NCBI GenBank assembly: GCA_054601695.1 | Contig: BAAHQB010000281.1 | Span: 1 to 64,000 of the forward strand | Length of the DNA stretch: 64,000 nt | DNA from: Amorphochlora amoebiformis | Lineage: Eukaryota > Cercozoa > Chlorarachniophyceae | Direction: 5' to 3' | Shown: piece after piece, positions 1-63,884 of the stretch | How positions within the stretch are numbered: the stretch's first letter is position 1 | Layout of the letters: every line of letters begins with the position of its first letter | Translations under genes and position numbers: made by a program | The notes under the pieces: generated by a model | What the model saw: the letters and a program-made list of their open reading frames with translations, nothing else | Databases searched by the model: none | Told to the model about the DNA's origin: nothing

Positions 1-11
1 TTTGAACTTAC

Positions 12-51
12 CGACTTGAGGGTTGGTACAAGATACTCCTTCCGATTATGC
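12..51 (-). CDS. Possible internal exon of an unidentified minus-strand gene
   Basis: On the minus strand a 40-nt island is bounded by a CTCTCAG acceptor and a GTAAGT donor. Read in the phase left by the exon-like island at 1586-1776, it encodes [13 protein letters not shown]. The two islands join in frame (…[12 protein letters not shown]…), which is the main support. No family is recognised. The gene would continue beyond the left edge and be transcribed away from the ZFC3H1-like gene. A chance splice-like island is possible. Confidence 0.35.
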
Positions 52-59
52 CTGAGAGC

Positions 60-1322
<1,263 letters not shown>

Positions 1323-1585
1323 GAATATTACAACGTATTATAACATATAATAAATATGAAATATGTAGTGTGAATGTGTGTGTATGATAGTGATGCTAAT
1401 TGAAATGTATTCACATAAATGCATGTATGACTATGCATTTTTTCCGTCTGTTTATCAATAAGGTGGTTTTCGGGGGTAAAATGATTTCGTACGCAACGAT
1501 GATGAGAGCAGGGTTCCCTATCTTTGGCCTAAGACAGTTTACACCATGTTAGTTGGGTGAACTTTTTACTCTCTATGACACTTAC

Positions 1586-1776
1586 AGAGGTTCAAAAGAT
1601 CTCATAGTCGCCATGGGGTGTCCATTCGACCAGCTATGCGAGGGCGTTTGCGTGGACGTCAACTGTCCTTGTGACTCAGCGCGCAAAACCGACGGGTCCA
1701 CTGGATATTCCTCTTTACCCAACGATTGAGAGACTGCATAATCCTCCCATGACTGGATGAACACAAACCCGAACAC
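1586..1776 (-). CDS. Possible exon of an unidentified minus-strand gene
   Basis: This 191-nt open stretch lies between an ACCCAG acceptor and a strong GTAAGT donor. It reads VFGFVFIQSWEDYAVSQSLG and continues for 63 codons, leaving two bases that complete a Leu codon with the island at 12-51. The composition is protein-like rather than TA-derived. The frame stays open about 50 nt upstream, so the true 5' border may lie higher. I do not recognise the family. Another frame of the same island also has a usable donor (GTAAAG near 1720), so the reading is not unique. Confidence 0.35.
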
Positions 1777-2097
1777 CTGGGTTTTGCTGGAAGTCAGAAA
1801 ATACCAGTTTAGAAGCCCGATTCCCCGGCGTTACCAGGCAGACGGTCGAGAATATCATCAGGCAGTATGAGATGGCCTATTTTCGAAACGACAGCATTTT
1901 TATAGAGTATCAGGCGTATTTCTGTCGATTAAGTTTCCCCACCTGGCAGCCATTCCACCTGAAGAGCCTCAGACCGCCCCGAACCTTCACTCGCATGCCA
2001 CGTCGGCCATTTGCGTGACTTGCTGCGGTGTGTTTCGGAACTACCGGGATTTTCTCTGGAATTCCCCTGATCCCGGTGTTATCCGATATTCCCATCA

Positions 2098-10964
<8,867 letters not shown>

Positions 10965-11484
10965 TCTAGGTTAATAAATATTTTTAATAAGGTAGCCGGA
11001 ATGTGGGATGCAAATTGATTTAATGTTATTATCATCATTGGATGAACTGGACCAATCATGATCTAGATAGCAAAATAAATGCATCGAACTTCATTACGAT
11101 ATCTCTAGTATCTGCTGGTATCGATATCATCAGTATAAAGATATACCCTCGATAGTAGCTCTATTACTTTTCAACATCTTATCTAGATAAGATCAAGTAA
11201 TCCTAGAAGACCAGGGACTCACTGAACTAGAAATAATTTAAACTGGCATCTAGGTCATCTGGTAGTCCCTTCATTCTGGTCATATTGTTTCTAGTGTTTT
11301 AGTTCATGAAGTTAACAGCTCTTGAATTAAGTCTACTATCGCTAGTATCATAGTAACTTATTTGGATAGTACATCTAGACATGCCAAGTTGTCTGAATTA
11401 AAGCAATACTCTATCTAGAGATCTAGTAGATACTTCGGCTTGCCTCTGCATGATGTGAACCTTCCAGACCTTGCTTAATGGCAG
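10965..11484. other. Convergent 3' spacer, CTAG-dense
   Basis: Intergenic stretch between the stop of the ZFC3H1-like gene and the proposed last codons of RNase H1, about 520 bp. It contains no TA array. CTAG is very frequent (tgatctagatag, tatctagataag, tatctagagatctagtag). No ORF, RNA gene or clear terminator was found. It probably contains the 3' UTRs and polyadenylation sites of both genes. Confidence 0.7.
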
Positions 11485-26905
<15,421 letters not shown>

Positions 26906-27955
26906 CCCAATCTTTTCCCTGTCGGAGAAAACCACACACTTATGTATAGACCTTTTGTAAGATTTTCCAAGGGGAGGGGAGGGAAACGTGAATTAAAGGA
27001 ACCACGTGTACCATTTAATATCCTGTGGATAATTCTAGTTTACCTTTGGACCTTCGTCTATGTGTCAGGAGAGCCACGCGCTCCGGACTGCCGAAAAGTT
27101 AAACATCACAACGCGAACAATTGGTGGTTGGTGTGCGAGGAAATTGGTGGACAGCACAAATATTTTGTTTACAACACGGTCTTCGAAAGACAACAATTGC
27201 ACCTCCTGCATTTTGACATCTGTGTAGGCGTGTGAGCGGGGTTCCCGCCCCGAAGAAAGCTTCCCGTAAATGTACATGCTCAAAAATATATCATATTCAA
27301 TTTACCACGTAACTCATAAGAGGCTACCAATGAAGGTCCCTTTCAACGATTGAACCGCCACAGGCGCAGTGGTCGGCAGGGAAGCCTTTGGACTCGAGAA
27401 TGCCGAAGTTTTACTAGCTTTTTGAACTATTTCTTTTTGGGTACAATCATCAAAGAATACTCTAAACGAAATGTTATTTTCGAAAAGATTTCTGGGTTTG
27501 ATCTTGTATGTTTTTAGGTGGAATTAGTTTGGAATATCATTTTTTCGCACAATGAAGTCACTCAAGGCTTGTGAGTTGTGACAGCCAAAGACTCAAGCTC
27601 ATAGTCCAACCTGCTCCTTGCATTACTGACTTTTTGAACTAAATTGGAAAAAAGCATCCTTGCACCAAGGATCGAGTATTGCATCAAACATATCCTTCAC
27701 GTTCTACGTTGACCACCATCGTCGAGGCTTCTAGCTTTCGATGGTTGGAATCGGTAACATTAACTTGCTCATTGTTGAAAAGACGACTCTGAGGTGGTCA
27801 ACACAAGTTACACAACTACCGTACTGGTTGTATTTTATACATATTTTATGACCTAGATAACATTGAAACATATTGGTTAATATGCATAAATACATACACA
27901 TACCAATACACATGTACATACTACATACACATATACAATATCTTATATACAATAA
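26906..27955. other. Intergenic region upstream of RNase H1
   Basis: About 1 kb of balanced composition between the RNase H1 start codon and the next TA block. It should hold the RNase H1 promoter and 5' UTR. A 97-codon plus-strand ORF at 26942-27235 and overlapping minus ORFs have no recognisable features and no splice-consistent partners, so no gene is called. Confidence 0.5.
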
Positions 27956-28139
27956 AACAATGATATATATATGTACATATATATATTTATATATATATAT
28001 ATATATATCATACGTAGTATATATACATATATTATCTAGATTATATATATATATATATTATAATATATATATATATATATATACATATCTAGATATATAT
28101 ATAAAGTTGTATCATGATAATATCATGATTTTTTTATAG

Positions 28140-28853
28140 TCGAAAGAAAATGATTATACTACCGACCTAGCCGTGAAGCATTCGTAGTCGCAAATTAAAT
28201 AATATCTAGATCATCGACCCATCGCGCGTGCACTCTAATGGCAAGTTAAACAAACTCTAATTTTATTACCGTTTCAGATACTACCGGAACTTTTTTTCAC
28301 TGCCACCTAGGCCACTAGTGCCAGGCGTTAATAGCCGCGTTATTCTAGGCAATATTACTAGTATTAGCTAGTACTGTATATACGTATTACCTAGATTACC
28401 TAGATTACCCTTAAAACCACTCTGACACTCTCTCTAGTCTCTAGACTAGCTAGAGCTGGACAGCTGCACTACTTGACATTCCTCTAGTTCCTGGTAACTT
28501 CCTAGAATTCCTGCGCCTTCACGCACTGGCAGTGGCCGGCCGTGCAATATTGTCTAGTTCGGATTATTGACTGTATTGAGCAGCAGACTGTCAATTTGAG
28601 CTACGAGCTAGATTCGTGAATCTATATAGAGTATCTAGAGTATATAAACTAGATTAATTTCGATGACCTAGATGACCTAGATGACTCACATGTCATCTAG
28701 TCATGGCCGGCCTTCGAAGAATCAATCTTAAGCTGATGTACTGGATCATAAATAATCTTGACTTCCTAGATTTCGATCATAATTAAATGACTCAAAAGTT
28801 GTTTTTTTCACGGTGTGTACGCGACCCTGTCATATATGCATGTACATGTCGGG
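28140..28853. other. CTAG-dense 3' spacer of PTRH2
   Basis: Non-repetitive stretch immediately downstream of the PTRH2 stop. It is packed with CTAG (cctagattacctagattacc, tctctagtctctagactagc, gacctagatgacctagatga). No gene seen. Confidence 0.65.
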
Positions 28854-28942
28854 CTACAGGAGTTTCAGTCCTCCTGTGATCGAATCGACAAGGCTTTCGG
28901 GTGCAGGTCCGATTGCCAAAACTGTTCGAGATCCGGCGGCTA

Positions 28943-29014
<72 letters not shown>

Positions 29015-29141
29015 GTTATATGTATATATATATATTATACATACACATACATACGTATTTATAAATATATATATATATATATATTCTTGGATCTAATAAC
29101 TCCATTTTTCTAAGTTGTACACAAGAAATTTATTATAAACA

Positions 29142-29218
<77 letters not shown>

Positions 29219-29242
29219 TATACATATGCATAATGCATAATA

Positions 29243-29326
<84 letters not shown>

Positions 29327-29422
29327 TTATATATATTTACATCTGTATGTGTTTATATTTACATAACGAGTAATGTAATATGTCTAATGAATACTTGTTA
29401 ACATACATACGTACATACGTAC

Positions 29423-29454
<32 letters not shown>

Positions 29455-29536
29455 TTGTGTGTGTTTGTGTGTATAAATATGGCCATACAGGTTTATATGT
29501 AAACACATTTACACAAATGTAAATAAATACATACAT

Positions 29537-29628
<92 letters not shown>

Positions 29629-29680
29629 TATATGCAAATATAAATATACGTACATATATACACATTTACATATATATATA

Positions 29681-29731
<51 letters not shown>

Positions 29732-29777
29732 GTTTATATGCAAATATAAATATACGTACACATATACACACAATTAC

Positions 29778-29815
<38 letters not shown>

Positions 29816-29843
29816 TACAAATACACACATATATATATATATT

Positions 29844-29902
<59 letters not shown>

Positions 29903-29959
29903 ATCAATATATATATGTATATATATATGTATATATACATGTAATAATATATATATACA

Positions 29960-30047
<88 letters not shown>

Positions 30048-30145
30048 CATATATACAGACGCATAAATAACATATAGACGAATATATATTTATTTATGTA
30101 TTTATGTAAATTCTTAGGTGTATGTATAATATATGTATATATATA

Positions 30146-30196
<51 letters not shown>

Positions 30197-30220
30197 AAAT
30201 ATTTATATTTTATATATATA

Positions 30221-30251
<31 letters not shown>

Positions 30252-30335
30252 CAGACGTATAAATAACATATACACGAATATATATTTATTCATGTATTTA
30301 TGTAAATTCTTAGGTATATGAGGGTAAATTACATA

Positions 30336-30390
<55 letters not shown>

Positions 30391-31332
30391 TGTAAATTTC
30401 CTGCGTATATGAGGGTATATGTTGGTTTAGTTCAGAGCTTAGACAAAGAGAAGGAGAAAGCTGGGAGTACCTGGGTGCGACCAGCATCCATCACCAGGTA
30501 TGAGGGTATATTCTTTGCTCTGATTGGGAAGGTAAACATGCAATATAAGACTGACTGGGCTAAAAATAGGGATAACCAAAGCCTGACCTAAGGTAGTGGT
30601 ATACTGGGCGAGAGTACTAAGGAAATATAGATTACGGAGGGTAACAGACCGAGCTTTGCTTTGCAACTCACGGAGAATCTCCTCGCCAGAGACCTTGAGG
30701 GCGATCTTGGGCTGTGCGTTGGCTGACATTTTTTAGTTTTGTCAGGCATCTACTCGTCCTGTGGTACACGAGTTATTTTATACTAGATGTATACCTGTCC
30801 ACTGGTTCAATAGCTCACGGTCGTTTCGCTGCAGTTTTTCCATGACACCTGCAACCGCATGTCCACACTGGGCACACATCTTTCCTAAGATGAGAAGATT
30901 GTCACCTAAATCCCCTATGATTAGCACGTGTCGTGTCACCTTTTCCCATCTTCAAGTCAGTTCGGACGCACAGCATCATCTTTAGCCTCTTGCCGTACCC
31001 TAAAGTAGAGAACCACGTGTTGGTCGTGCAAGAAGAGGATGTTTATCTTAAATAGGCTTGTAAGCCAACGTTGGTGGTAAAGTACAAAGTTGAGCTCGTG
31101 ATGGTGAAGGATAAGCCTTCAAATCCTCAGATAAAGGCTCGGACCGAGTACTTGAGGGCTTGGTGGGTGTGAAGTATGAAATAACCTGCACAAAACACAA
31201 TGCTTTACTTCTAGAAAATCATTTCAAGTTCAGAAAAATTGAGACCTTAGGGATAGTCCAGCCTGCTAGGAAAGCAAGGGCAACCGTCATCCCAGTGTAC
31301 GTGTTCTTGCCCTCCATAGCGAATCTCGACAT
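28854..31332 (-). CDS. PTRH2: Peptidyl-tRNA hydrolase 2 (Pth2/Bit1)
   Basis: Predicted 182 aa (human 179). It cleaves peptidyl-tRNA released by stalled ribosomes; animal members sit on the mitochondrial outer membrane. Exons: 31332-31246, 31185-31086, 30999-30940, 30884-30795, 30722-30650, 30519-30471, 28943-28854; sum 549 nt, phases consistent. The N terminus has a short hydrophobic segment ([10 protein letters not shown]) like the family's membrane anchor. Core motifs in order: [59 protein letters not shown] and [19 protein letters not shown] at the C terminus; these cover the conserved Lys, His and Asp positions of Pth2. Exon 2 could instead end at 31152 (160 aa), because both donors leave one base. 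The last intron is about 1.5 kb of TA, the others 50-90 nt. The gene shares a 61-bp start-to-start interval with the carboxypeptidase. Confidence 0.93.
28950..30400. repeat. (TA)n block, last PTRH2 intron
   Basis: TA with (CA)n and (GT)n runs between the last two PTRH2 exons. Internal duplications are visible: atgcaaatataaatatacgt at about 29633 and 29738, and a 70-bp segment containing cgaatatatatttatt at about 30078 and 30275. Confidence 0.9.
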
Positions 31333-31393
31333 GCTCTGAGCGGGAAGCCGAACCCGATAAAATATAAAGATTTTCTGGATTCCGAGTCTCTTG
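31333..31393. promoter_or_regulatory. Minimal divergent promoter, PTRH2 / carboxypeptidase
   Basis: Only 61 bp separate the two divergent start codons. The interval contains gataaaatataaag at about 31357-31370, an A/T-rich TATA-like element about 25 bp upstream of the carboxypeptidase ATG. The 5' UTRs must be very short or overlap. Confidence 0.6.
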
Positions 31394-33204
31394 ATGGCCG
31401 ACCGAGGAACCGCCGCTATGCTCCTTTCGATGGCGTTCCTGCTATCCTCATTGGGATCTACGATCGCACACCCAGTGAAATATTCCCTCGAAATAACACA
31501 TCACAGGAATTTATCCGGGCTCTGCGACACGGTAAACCAGACGGCCGGCTATCTTAAGATTGAAGGTGGGTCTTTCGTTTGTAAAGAATTCCGAATATTT
31601 TTGAGTTGGTGCTGGGTTATTGGTCGATTTTCTAGCATAGGAGATGATACCATGAATATTTCAGGTACTCGTGATCTTCATTACTTCTTCTGGCACTTCG
31701 AAAGCCGCGACAATCCCCTTACAGACCCGGTTATTCTTTGGATGACTGGCGGGCCAGGTTGTTCTTCTTCTCTTGCTCAATTCCACGAAAATGGCCCTTG
31801 TAAGGTTAACAAGGATCATAAGACAACGCGAGTGAATCCTTATTCGTGGAATTCCAACGCTTCGATGATATTCATCGATCAGGTACCCCAACTTTATTCG
31901 CGTAAGCAATAACGCACTCACTTTGAAACATTACAGCCTGCTGGAGTAGGGTTTTCTTATGGAGATGCAGGGGAGACTGATCAGAGCGAGCAACGAGTGG
32001 CGGAGGATATGTACTTCTTTCTCAGGGAGTTCTTCAACACCCATCCTCATCTGTCCGGACTGCCCTTGTACATCTTTGGGGAGTCATACGGAGGCCACTA
32101 TGCTCCAGCCACCGCATATCACCTGTCAACCATGGGTGACATGAACTTGGCAGGTGTATCTGTGGGGAACGGTCTTACGCAACCCGGCGTGCAGTACGGT
32201 ACCTCCTTGTTTACCCACAATCCAAACTTGCCTCCAGTACCCTGGAGTAGAATACAAGCCCAACTGAGCAGCTGTAGAATACAAGCAGAATATTCGTTCA
32301 CCGCTCCACTACTCAAATATATATACCACTACCCAATCCTCAAACAAAAACATGCTTTACCCCCCCGGTGATTGTAACCAGCGGTGTAAAAAAAGCTAAT
32401 TATAATTACAAACCTCGCAACCAACTCACGCTTTACTCGCAGGCTACTACGCGGACATGGCCTTTAACTTCTCAATAGCAAAACAAGTGCGTGTATAATT
32501 TCAAATGTTGACCTGTTTATTCTAAAGTAAATCTTCTCACCCAACAGGGGCATCCAACAGTAAGCACTGCCAGCTATAGGAAGATGAAGAAGGATCTACC
32601 GTTATGCCTTAATCTTATTCAAAATTGCCAAAACGATTCTAATGCGTGCAAGAAGGCAGAGGAGATGTGCAATAAAGGCCAAATAATGCCGTACTCGAAC
32701 ACAGGTTACCTCACACAAACACGTAGAGTTGGAGGGTTAAGCCCAATCGTCTCACTCATGGTAATTTTCTAGGTCTAAACCCATACGACTTTCGTGAGCA
32801 GTGTCGACATCCTCCACTCTGCTACGACTTTTCAGACGTCAAGGACTTCCTCTCGCAGCATCACGTTCGGAAAGCTCTCGGGGTGAGAAAGAACTGGCAG
32901 ACTTGCAACTTCACCGTCAACAAGATGTTCACCATTGACAAAATGAGAGGATTCCAATGGACTATCCCACCACTGTTAGCCAACGGGACCCGCGTTCTGA
33001 TCTACGCCGGTGACGTGGATTTCATCTGCAACTGGTTTGTAACCGTACCATGTGCGCAAATCGTGCGATATTTATGTATCTCTCTCTATAGATATACATA
33101 TACGTATACATATACTTATCACTATATAAATATGAAATATAAATAAATATACATATGTTACATATATATATATATATATATATATTCATATATATGTATA
33201 CATA

Positions 33205-33274
<70 letters not shown>

Positions 33275-33386
33275 TTACAATACATACATATACATATACG
33301 TAGATGATAAAATGTATTCCTTTAATAGATATTACAAAAATATGTTTTTATGTATGTATATACATATATTTTTATATATATACATA

Positions 33387-33436
<50 letters not shown>

Positions 33437-33481
33437 ATATATATATGAAGATAATATACATATATATATATATGCATAAAC

Positions 33482-33580
<99 letters not shown>

Positions 33581-33705
33581 CATGTATAAATATACGCACA
33601 TATATATATATATATACATATATATGTATATATGTATTTACTTGTGTATGTGTATATTTATATGCATGGTGATGAATAAATATAGATACATGCACATACA
33701 TATAT

Positions 33706-33760
<55 letters not shown>

Positions 33761-33780
33761 ATATATATAAATATTTATAT

Positions 33781-33824
<44 letters not shown>

Positions 33825-33973
33825 TGTGTACTCTTCACGTGCGTACACTAGTCAAAATAGTAAATGTGTATGTATGTGTGGTATAAACCTTGCTTTTTAT
33901 TTAACATACCAACATGTAAAAATATCGAGATAGATTTTATATGATTTACACGTTCTCTCTCTCTCTCTCTCTA

Positions 33974-34023
<50 letters not shown>

Positions 34024-34052
34024 ATGTACTTAAAAATATACATACATTATAT

Positions 34053-34083
<31 letters not shown>

Positions 34084-34306
34084 TACATACATATATATAT
34101 ATATATATATGAATGTAATATATATTAAATACATCTGTCAGGCTTGGAAATGAAGCGTGGACACTACAGTTGGACTGGCCGGGTAAGGCCGGGTTTAACG
34201 CTGCAAGCGCCTCTGCCTGGTCAGTCGACGGGAAGACTGCTGGGTATCTTCGTTCTTTCAAGGGACTTTCCTTTCTTCGAATACTTGACGCTGGTAAGAA
34301 TATTCT

Positions 34307-34346
<40 letters not shown>

Positions 34347-34393
34347 TATATGAGTATACATGTATTTAGTATGCATTTCCATTTACATATACT

Positions 34394-34427
<34 letters not shown>

Positions 34428-34434
34428 TTATATG

Positions 34435-34510
<76 letters not shown>

Positions 34511-34725
34511 GTATAATATATAATATATATATATATATATACATTTAAATATATATATATATATATATATCACATATGCATGCATATTAATGTAAACATA
34601 GTGTCTTAGATGTACACAAAACGTGTAAACATAGTGACTTGTATACTTCAGGCCACATGGTTCCCCTTGACAAACCGAAGGGTGCTCTACTGATGGCAAA
34701 CAACTTTCTTAGAGACGAGTTATGA
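31394..34725 (+). CDS. Serine carboxypeptidase, peptidase family S10
   Basis: Predicted 446 aa, normal for S10 enzymes, which remove C-terminal residues from peptides in vacuole, lysosome or secretory lumen. Exons: 31394-31565, 31665-31882, 31937-32198, 32443-32486, 32548-32704, 32773-33034, 34142-34293, 34652-34725; sum 1,341 nt. The signal peptide has the core [15 protein letters not shown]. Substrate-binding [10 protein letters not shown] and [10 protein letters not shown] precede the catalytic Ser180 in [12 protein letters not shown]. The Asp lies in [14 protein letters not shown] (D367) and His424 in GHMVP. Seven N-glycosylation sequons are visible (NLS, NQT, NAS, NFS, NDS, NFT, NGT). 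The protein ends FLRDEL; RDEL resembles the KDEL-type ER-retrieval signal. Introns 1-5 are 54-244 nt; introns 6 and 7 are TA-filled. The ATG preferred is the one directly before the signal peptide. Confidence 0.95.
33060..34600. repeat. (TA)n blocks in carboxypeptidase introns 6-7
   Basis: TA arrays on both sides of the 152-nt exon 34142-34293. A (CT)n tract at 33954-33975 is pyrimidine-rich on the sense strand. Confidence 0.9.
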
Positions 34726-35245
34726 AAAATTGGTACGTAGATTAAGAAGAGAATCTAGCCTGCACAATCTTTGAATGAAATTGTAACCGTCTCGACTGGG
34801 CTCGCTAAATTAAATTATAACCCGAAGTTAACAGTAAACTTGCCGATAGCGATACGAGTTGTACTACATGTCTAGCATGTAGTATCTCTAGAATCTAGAT
34901 CGTGAATATCGACAGGGACAGATTCGGTGTGATCGATCCACGTACAAACTCTACTAGAACTTAGGAAGTAGGATATACTATGATCTAGATGATGATGATT
35001 ATGATAACTACCAGTAACTACTACTAGTACTAGTAAGTACTTGCTACTAAGTTGCCAGACTCTAGAGACTTGGGGTACTATAACTTGTATAACTACTAGA
35101 ACAAGAAAATCCGATTTGTGATCGATGCCTCTCGGTGCTTCACGTAATCTATAATACCTAGAATACATGCAATATCTTAGAAAATTTCAGCTGGGTTTTG
35201 AATTTACAACTTGGTAGAACCAGCTGATATCGATGAATCGCGCAC
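34726..35245. other. Convergent 3' spacer, CTAG-dense
   Basis: About 520 bp between the stop codons of the carboxypeptidase and ALG9. CTAG recurs often (tctctagaatctagatcgtg, tactactagtactagtaag, gactctagagac), together with GATGATGATGATTATGAT-like text. No TA array or gene. Confidence 0.7.
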
Positions 35246-48713
<13,468 letters not shown>

Positions 48714-49124
48714 GATGACTGCAATTATTCCGAGGTGGCACGTGTACCTCGAAAGGATATCTTAGTTGGTTTATGCAGATATCGATTAATTAATAATTTC
48801 CAGTTTGCCGCGAAATAAATTTAGAGTGGCTCCCGAAGTGACGCTGTCTCGAGCCTGTCGAGAAGCGGGATTTCCAGCGACATAATTCGAAGGTATAAAG
48901 GATTAATCTTGACTTATAGTAATGAAAACGTAATTTGTCAATAAATTCTGATCGAGAGAGCATGTTTTGGGGTTAAAATCGGGAGTATATCGGTGTTTGT
49001 CAGTATTGGTCAGTGGTCCCTATCGCGTCGTTTGCCCTGCAAATGATATTTCTTGCATTTTCTACAGCTCCTTCATGGAAAATTGAGCTAAGTCATTTAT
49101 TACCGAAGCTACGCGCCCAGCGAA
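48714..49124. promoter_or_regulatory. Divergent ALG9 / TRM13 promoter region
   Basis: 411 bp between divergent start codons, of balanced composition, free of TA arrays and of CTAG clusters. No specific element could be identified with confidence. Confidence 0.55.
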
Positions 49125-60732
<11,608 letters not shown>

Positions 60733-60734
60733 AT

Positions 60735-61515
<781 letters not shown>

Positions 61516-61519
61516 ACAC

Positions 61520-62926
61520 GATACTTATTTACAGGCCTCGAGACGACTATTGTGAGATACGTCGATGGGGGAGTCACAGGTGAGGACAAACTGCTTCTCG
61601 GTATTCGCCCACGATAGCTGGAACGATATTCGTTTAAACTAACTAGGTAATACATAATAAGCTTCGATTCATGCTCGTCAAGTGTTACCAAAACCTGGAA
61701 ATTGAAGGTACTCAGTAGCACCAGAGCTACTCTAATGTAAACGCAGCAGTAGTTGTTATATATCCAGATGGTAGATTGTATGTATACTATCAACCAGCAA
61801 TGATGTCGATGTACGTTTATGTTTAATAATATACATGTAGTGAACATCCGCGTATACAGCAATCTGGTCACCTAGTCATGATAACTCTCTAGCGTAACGC
61901 GTACTCATATATGCGTCTCATGATATGTAGTTGATACGTACGTTTACGTAACTTGTGTGGATGTGTACCTGATACGTACGTTTACGTAACTTGTGATGTG
62001 CGTACTACGATTGTTCCAGATTATCTAGATGATACGCAACTGAGTCTACGGGTGGTGTGCATACGTAGACGTACACCGTACTATACGTTGATGTGCGTAC
62101 ATAAAACCCACTACAATCTAGACAATATACGTACATACTAGAACGTGTGTAAAAGATTGTACGCACTCACACAAAGGCATTATGAAACAGTTGAATGATT
62201 CATGTACGTACGTACGAACAGGTACGTGTTTCATACTTACTTTTTAGACGTTCGTATATACGTTCGTATGTACGTTCGTACTTTCATACATCGTACGTAA
62301 ACTCGTACTAGTACATACGTATCTAGGTATAGACACCTGTTGTTGCATGCGTGTTTTACGTATTGACGTATATAAAACCGTTGAACATACACACAGCTGC
62401 GCATGCGTATGCGCATGCGTTCGAATTCACATAACATTAGCTGAATATATATCATGGCAACAGGCAACAAGAACATCTAGAGCATATGCGTACCAGCACC
62501 GTAAATTCTAGATCTCATGCTGTATTTGGTAGGATGGGTTTGTTTCTCGTCCCTGGTGTCTATACAACCTAGACAACCGCGATCCAGTTACTACTAGTAC
62601 TAGAGTTGAGAGTTCTAGGCCGCTACCGTTCGCTTAAAACCTAGTTATATTCATAAGATGCAAGCTGATGTGTACGTCGTGAGCGTTCACTATCGGGACT
62701 GCAGATCGTGACAGTGGTATGTTTGCTAGATACGCCGATTGGAATCGGATACTATAGTACAAACGTATGTATCTTGTACGTATTGAAAAGTAAAACACGT
62801 GACAACCAGGTCTAGTTCATTGTTCAAGGAAAAATCGATAGCTCGATGAGTTCTAGTCATTCGGATCTCACTCGGCACGCAAGCTTCCCTTTGCACACAA
62901 TCCATGGTTGTTTGAGCTTCAAAGCT
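61520..62926. other. Intergenic spacer rich in CTAG and ACGT
   Basis: About 1.4 kb without TA arrays. CTAG and TACGTACG palindromes are dense. A perfect 25-bp direct repeat starting gatacgtacgtttacgtaac occurs at 61933 and 61971. A 123-codon minus ORF at 61500-61871 has no protein-like features. No gene called. Confidence 0.6.
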
Positions 62927-62977
62927 CTAAAGCTTGGCCCTTCTTGCCGCAGTCCGAATTGCAAAATCCAATAGCAC
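62927..62977 (-). CDS. Possible terminal exon of an unidentified minus-strand gene
   Basis: After a CCCAG acceptor the minus strand reads [16 protein letters not shown] then TAG, a helix-like basic tail. Exon-like islands at about 63300-63345 and 63560-63605 could be upstream exons, but no family is recognised and no donor pairs convincingly. Confidence 0.35.
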   Translation of the reverse strand: MLLDFAIRTAARRAKL

Positions 62978-62998
62978 CTGGGATATTACCAAATAAGT

Positions 62999-62999
<1 letters not shown>

Positions 63000-63043
<44 letters not shown>

Positions 63044-63054
63044 AAAAATGTATA

Positions 63055-63153
<99 letters not shown>

Positions 63154-63192
63154 GTACATGTGTGTATATGTAATATAAATACATAAATATAC

Positions 63193-63223
<31 letters not shown>

Positions 63224-63375
63224 GTGTATATATATGTATATAAATTCATACATGCATAATGTATTGAAAATTATGAAAATGAATATATTAAATTTCCCAG
63301 GTTATCAGTAACGCGGTACTCGACACGTACTGCTGAAAGTGACGAAAAAAAGTAAATATAAATATATATATATAT

Positions 63376-63410
<35 letters not shown>

Positions 63411-63432
63411 AATAAATATGCATATATAATAC

Positions 63433-63508
<76 letters not shown>

Positions 63509-63617
63509 ATACATGTATATATGTATTCAAAATATGAAAATGAATATATAGTAAATTTCGAAGGTTATCAGTAACGTAGTATATACGGCACGTACTGCGA
63601 AAAGTGACGATATATAT

Positions 63618-63648
<31 letters not shown>

Positions 63649-63697
63649 ATACATATATATATATATATATATATAATATATATATACATATACACAC

Positions 63698-63766
<69 letters not shown>

Positions 63767-63806
63767 TTTCAGGTACATTTATGTATATATGTGTGTACAT
63801 GTGTAC

Positions 63807-63884
<78 letters not shown>

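Noticed and set aside
26942-27235. 97-codon plus-strand ORF upstream of RNase H1
   Set aside because: No recognisable domain, no splice-consistent partner, and its 5' part overlaps the RNase H1 upstream region.
30439-30729. Minus ORF with LIPGDG, resembling the start of isocitrate or isopropylmalate dehydrogenase
   Set aside because: This is another frame of a PTRH2 exon; the correct frame reads LVMDAGRTQ and splices in phase with its neighbours.
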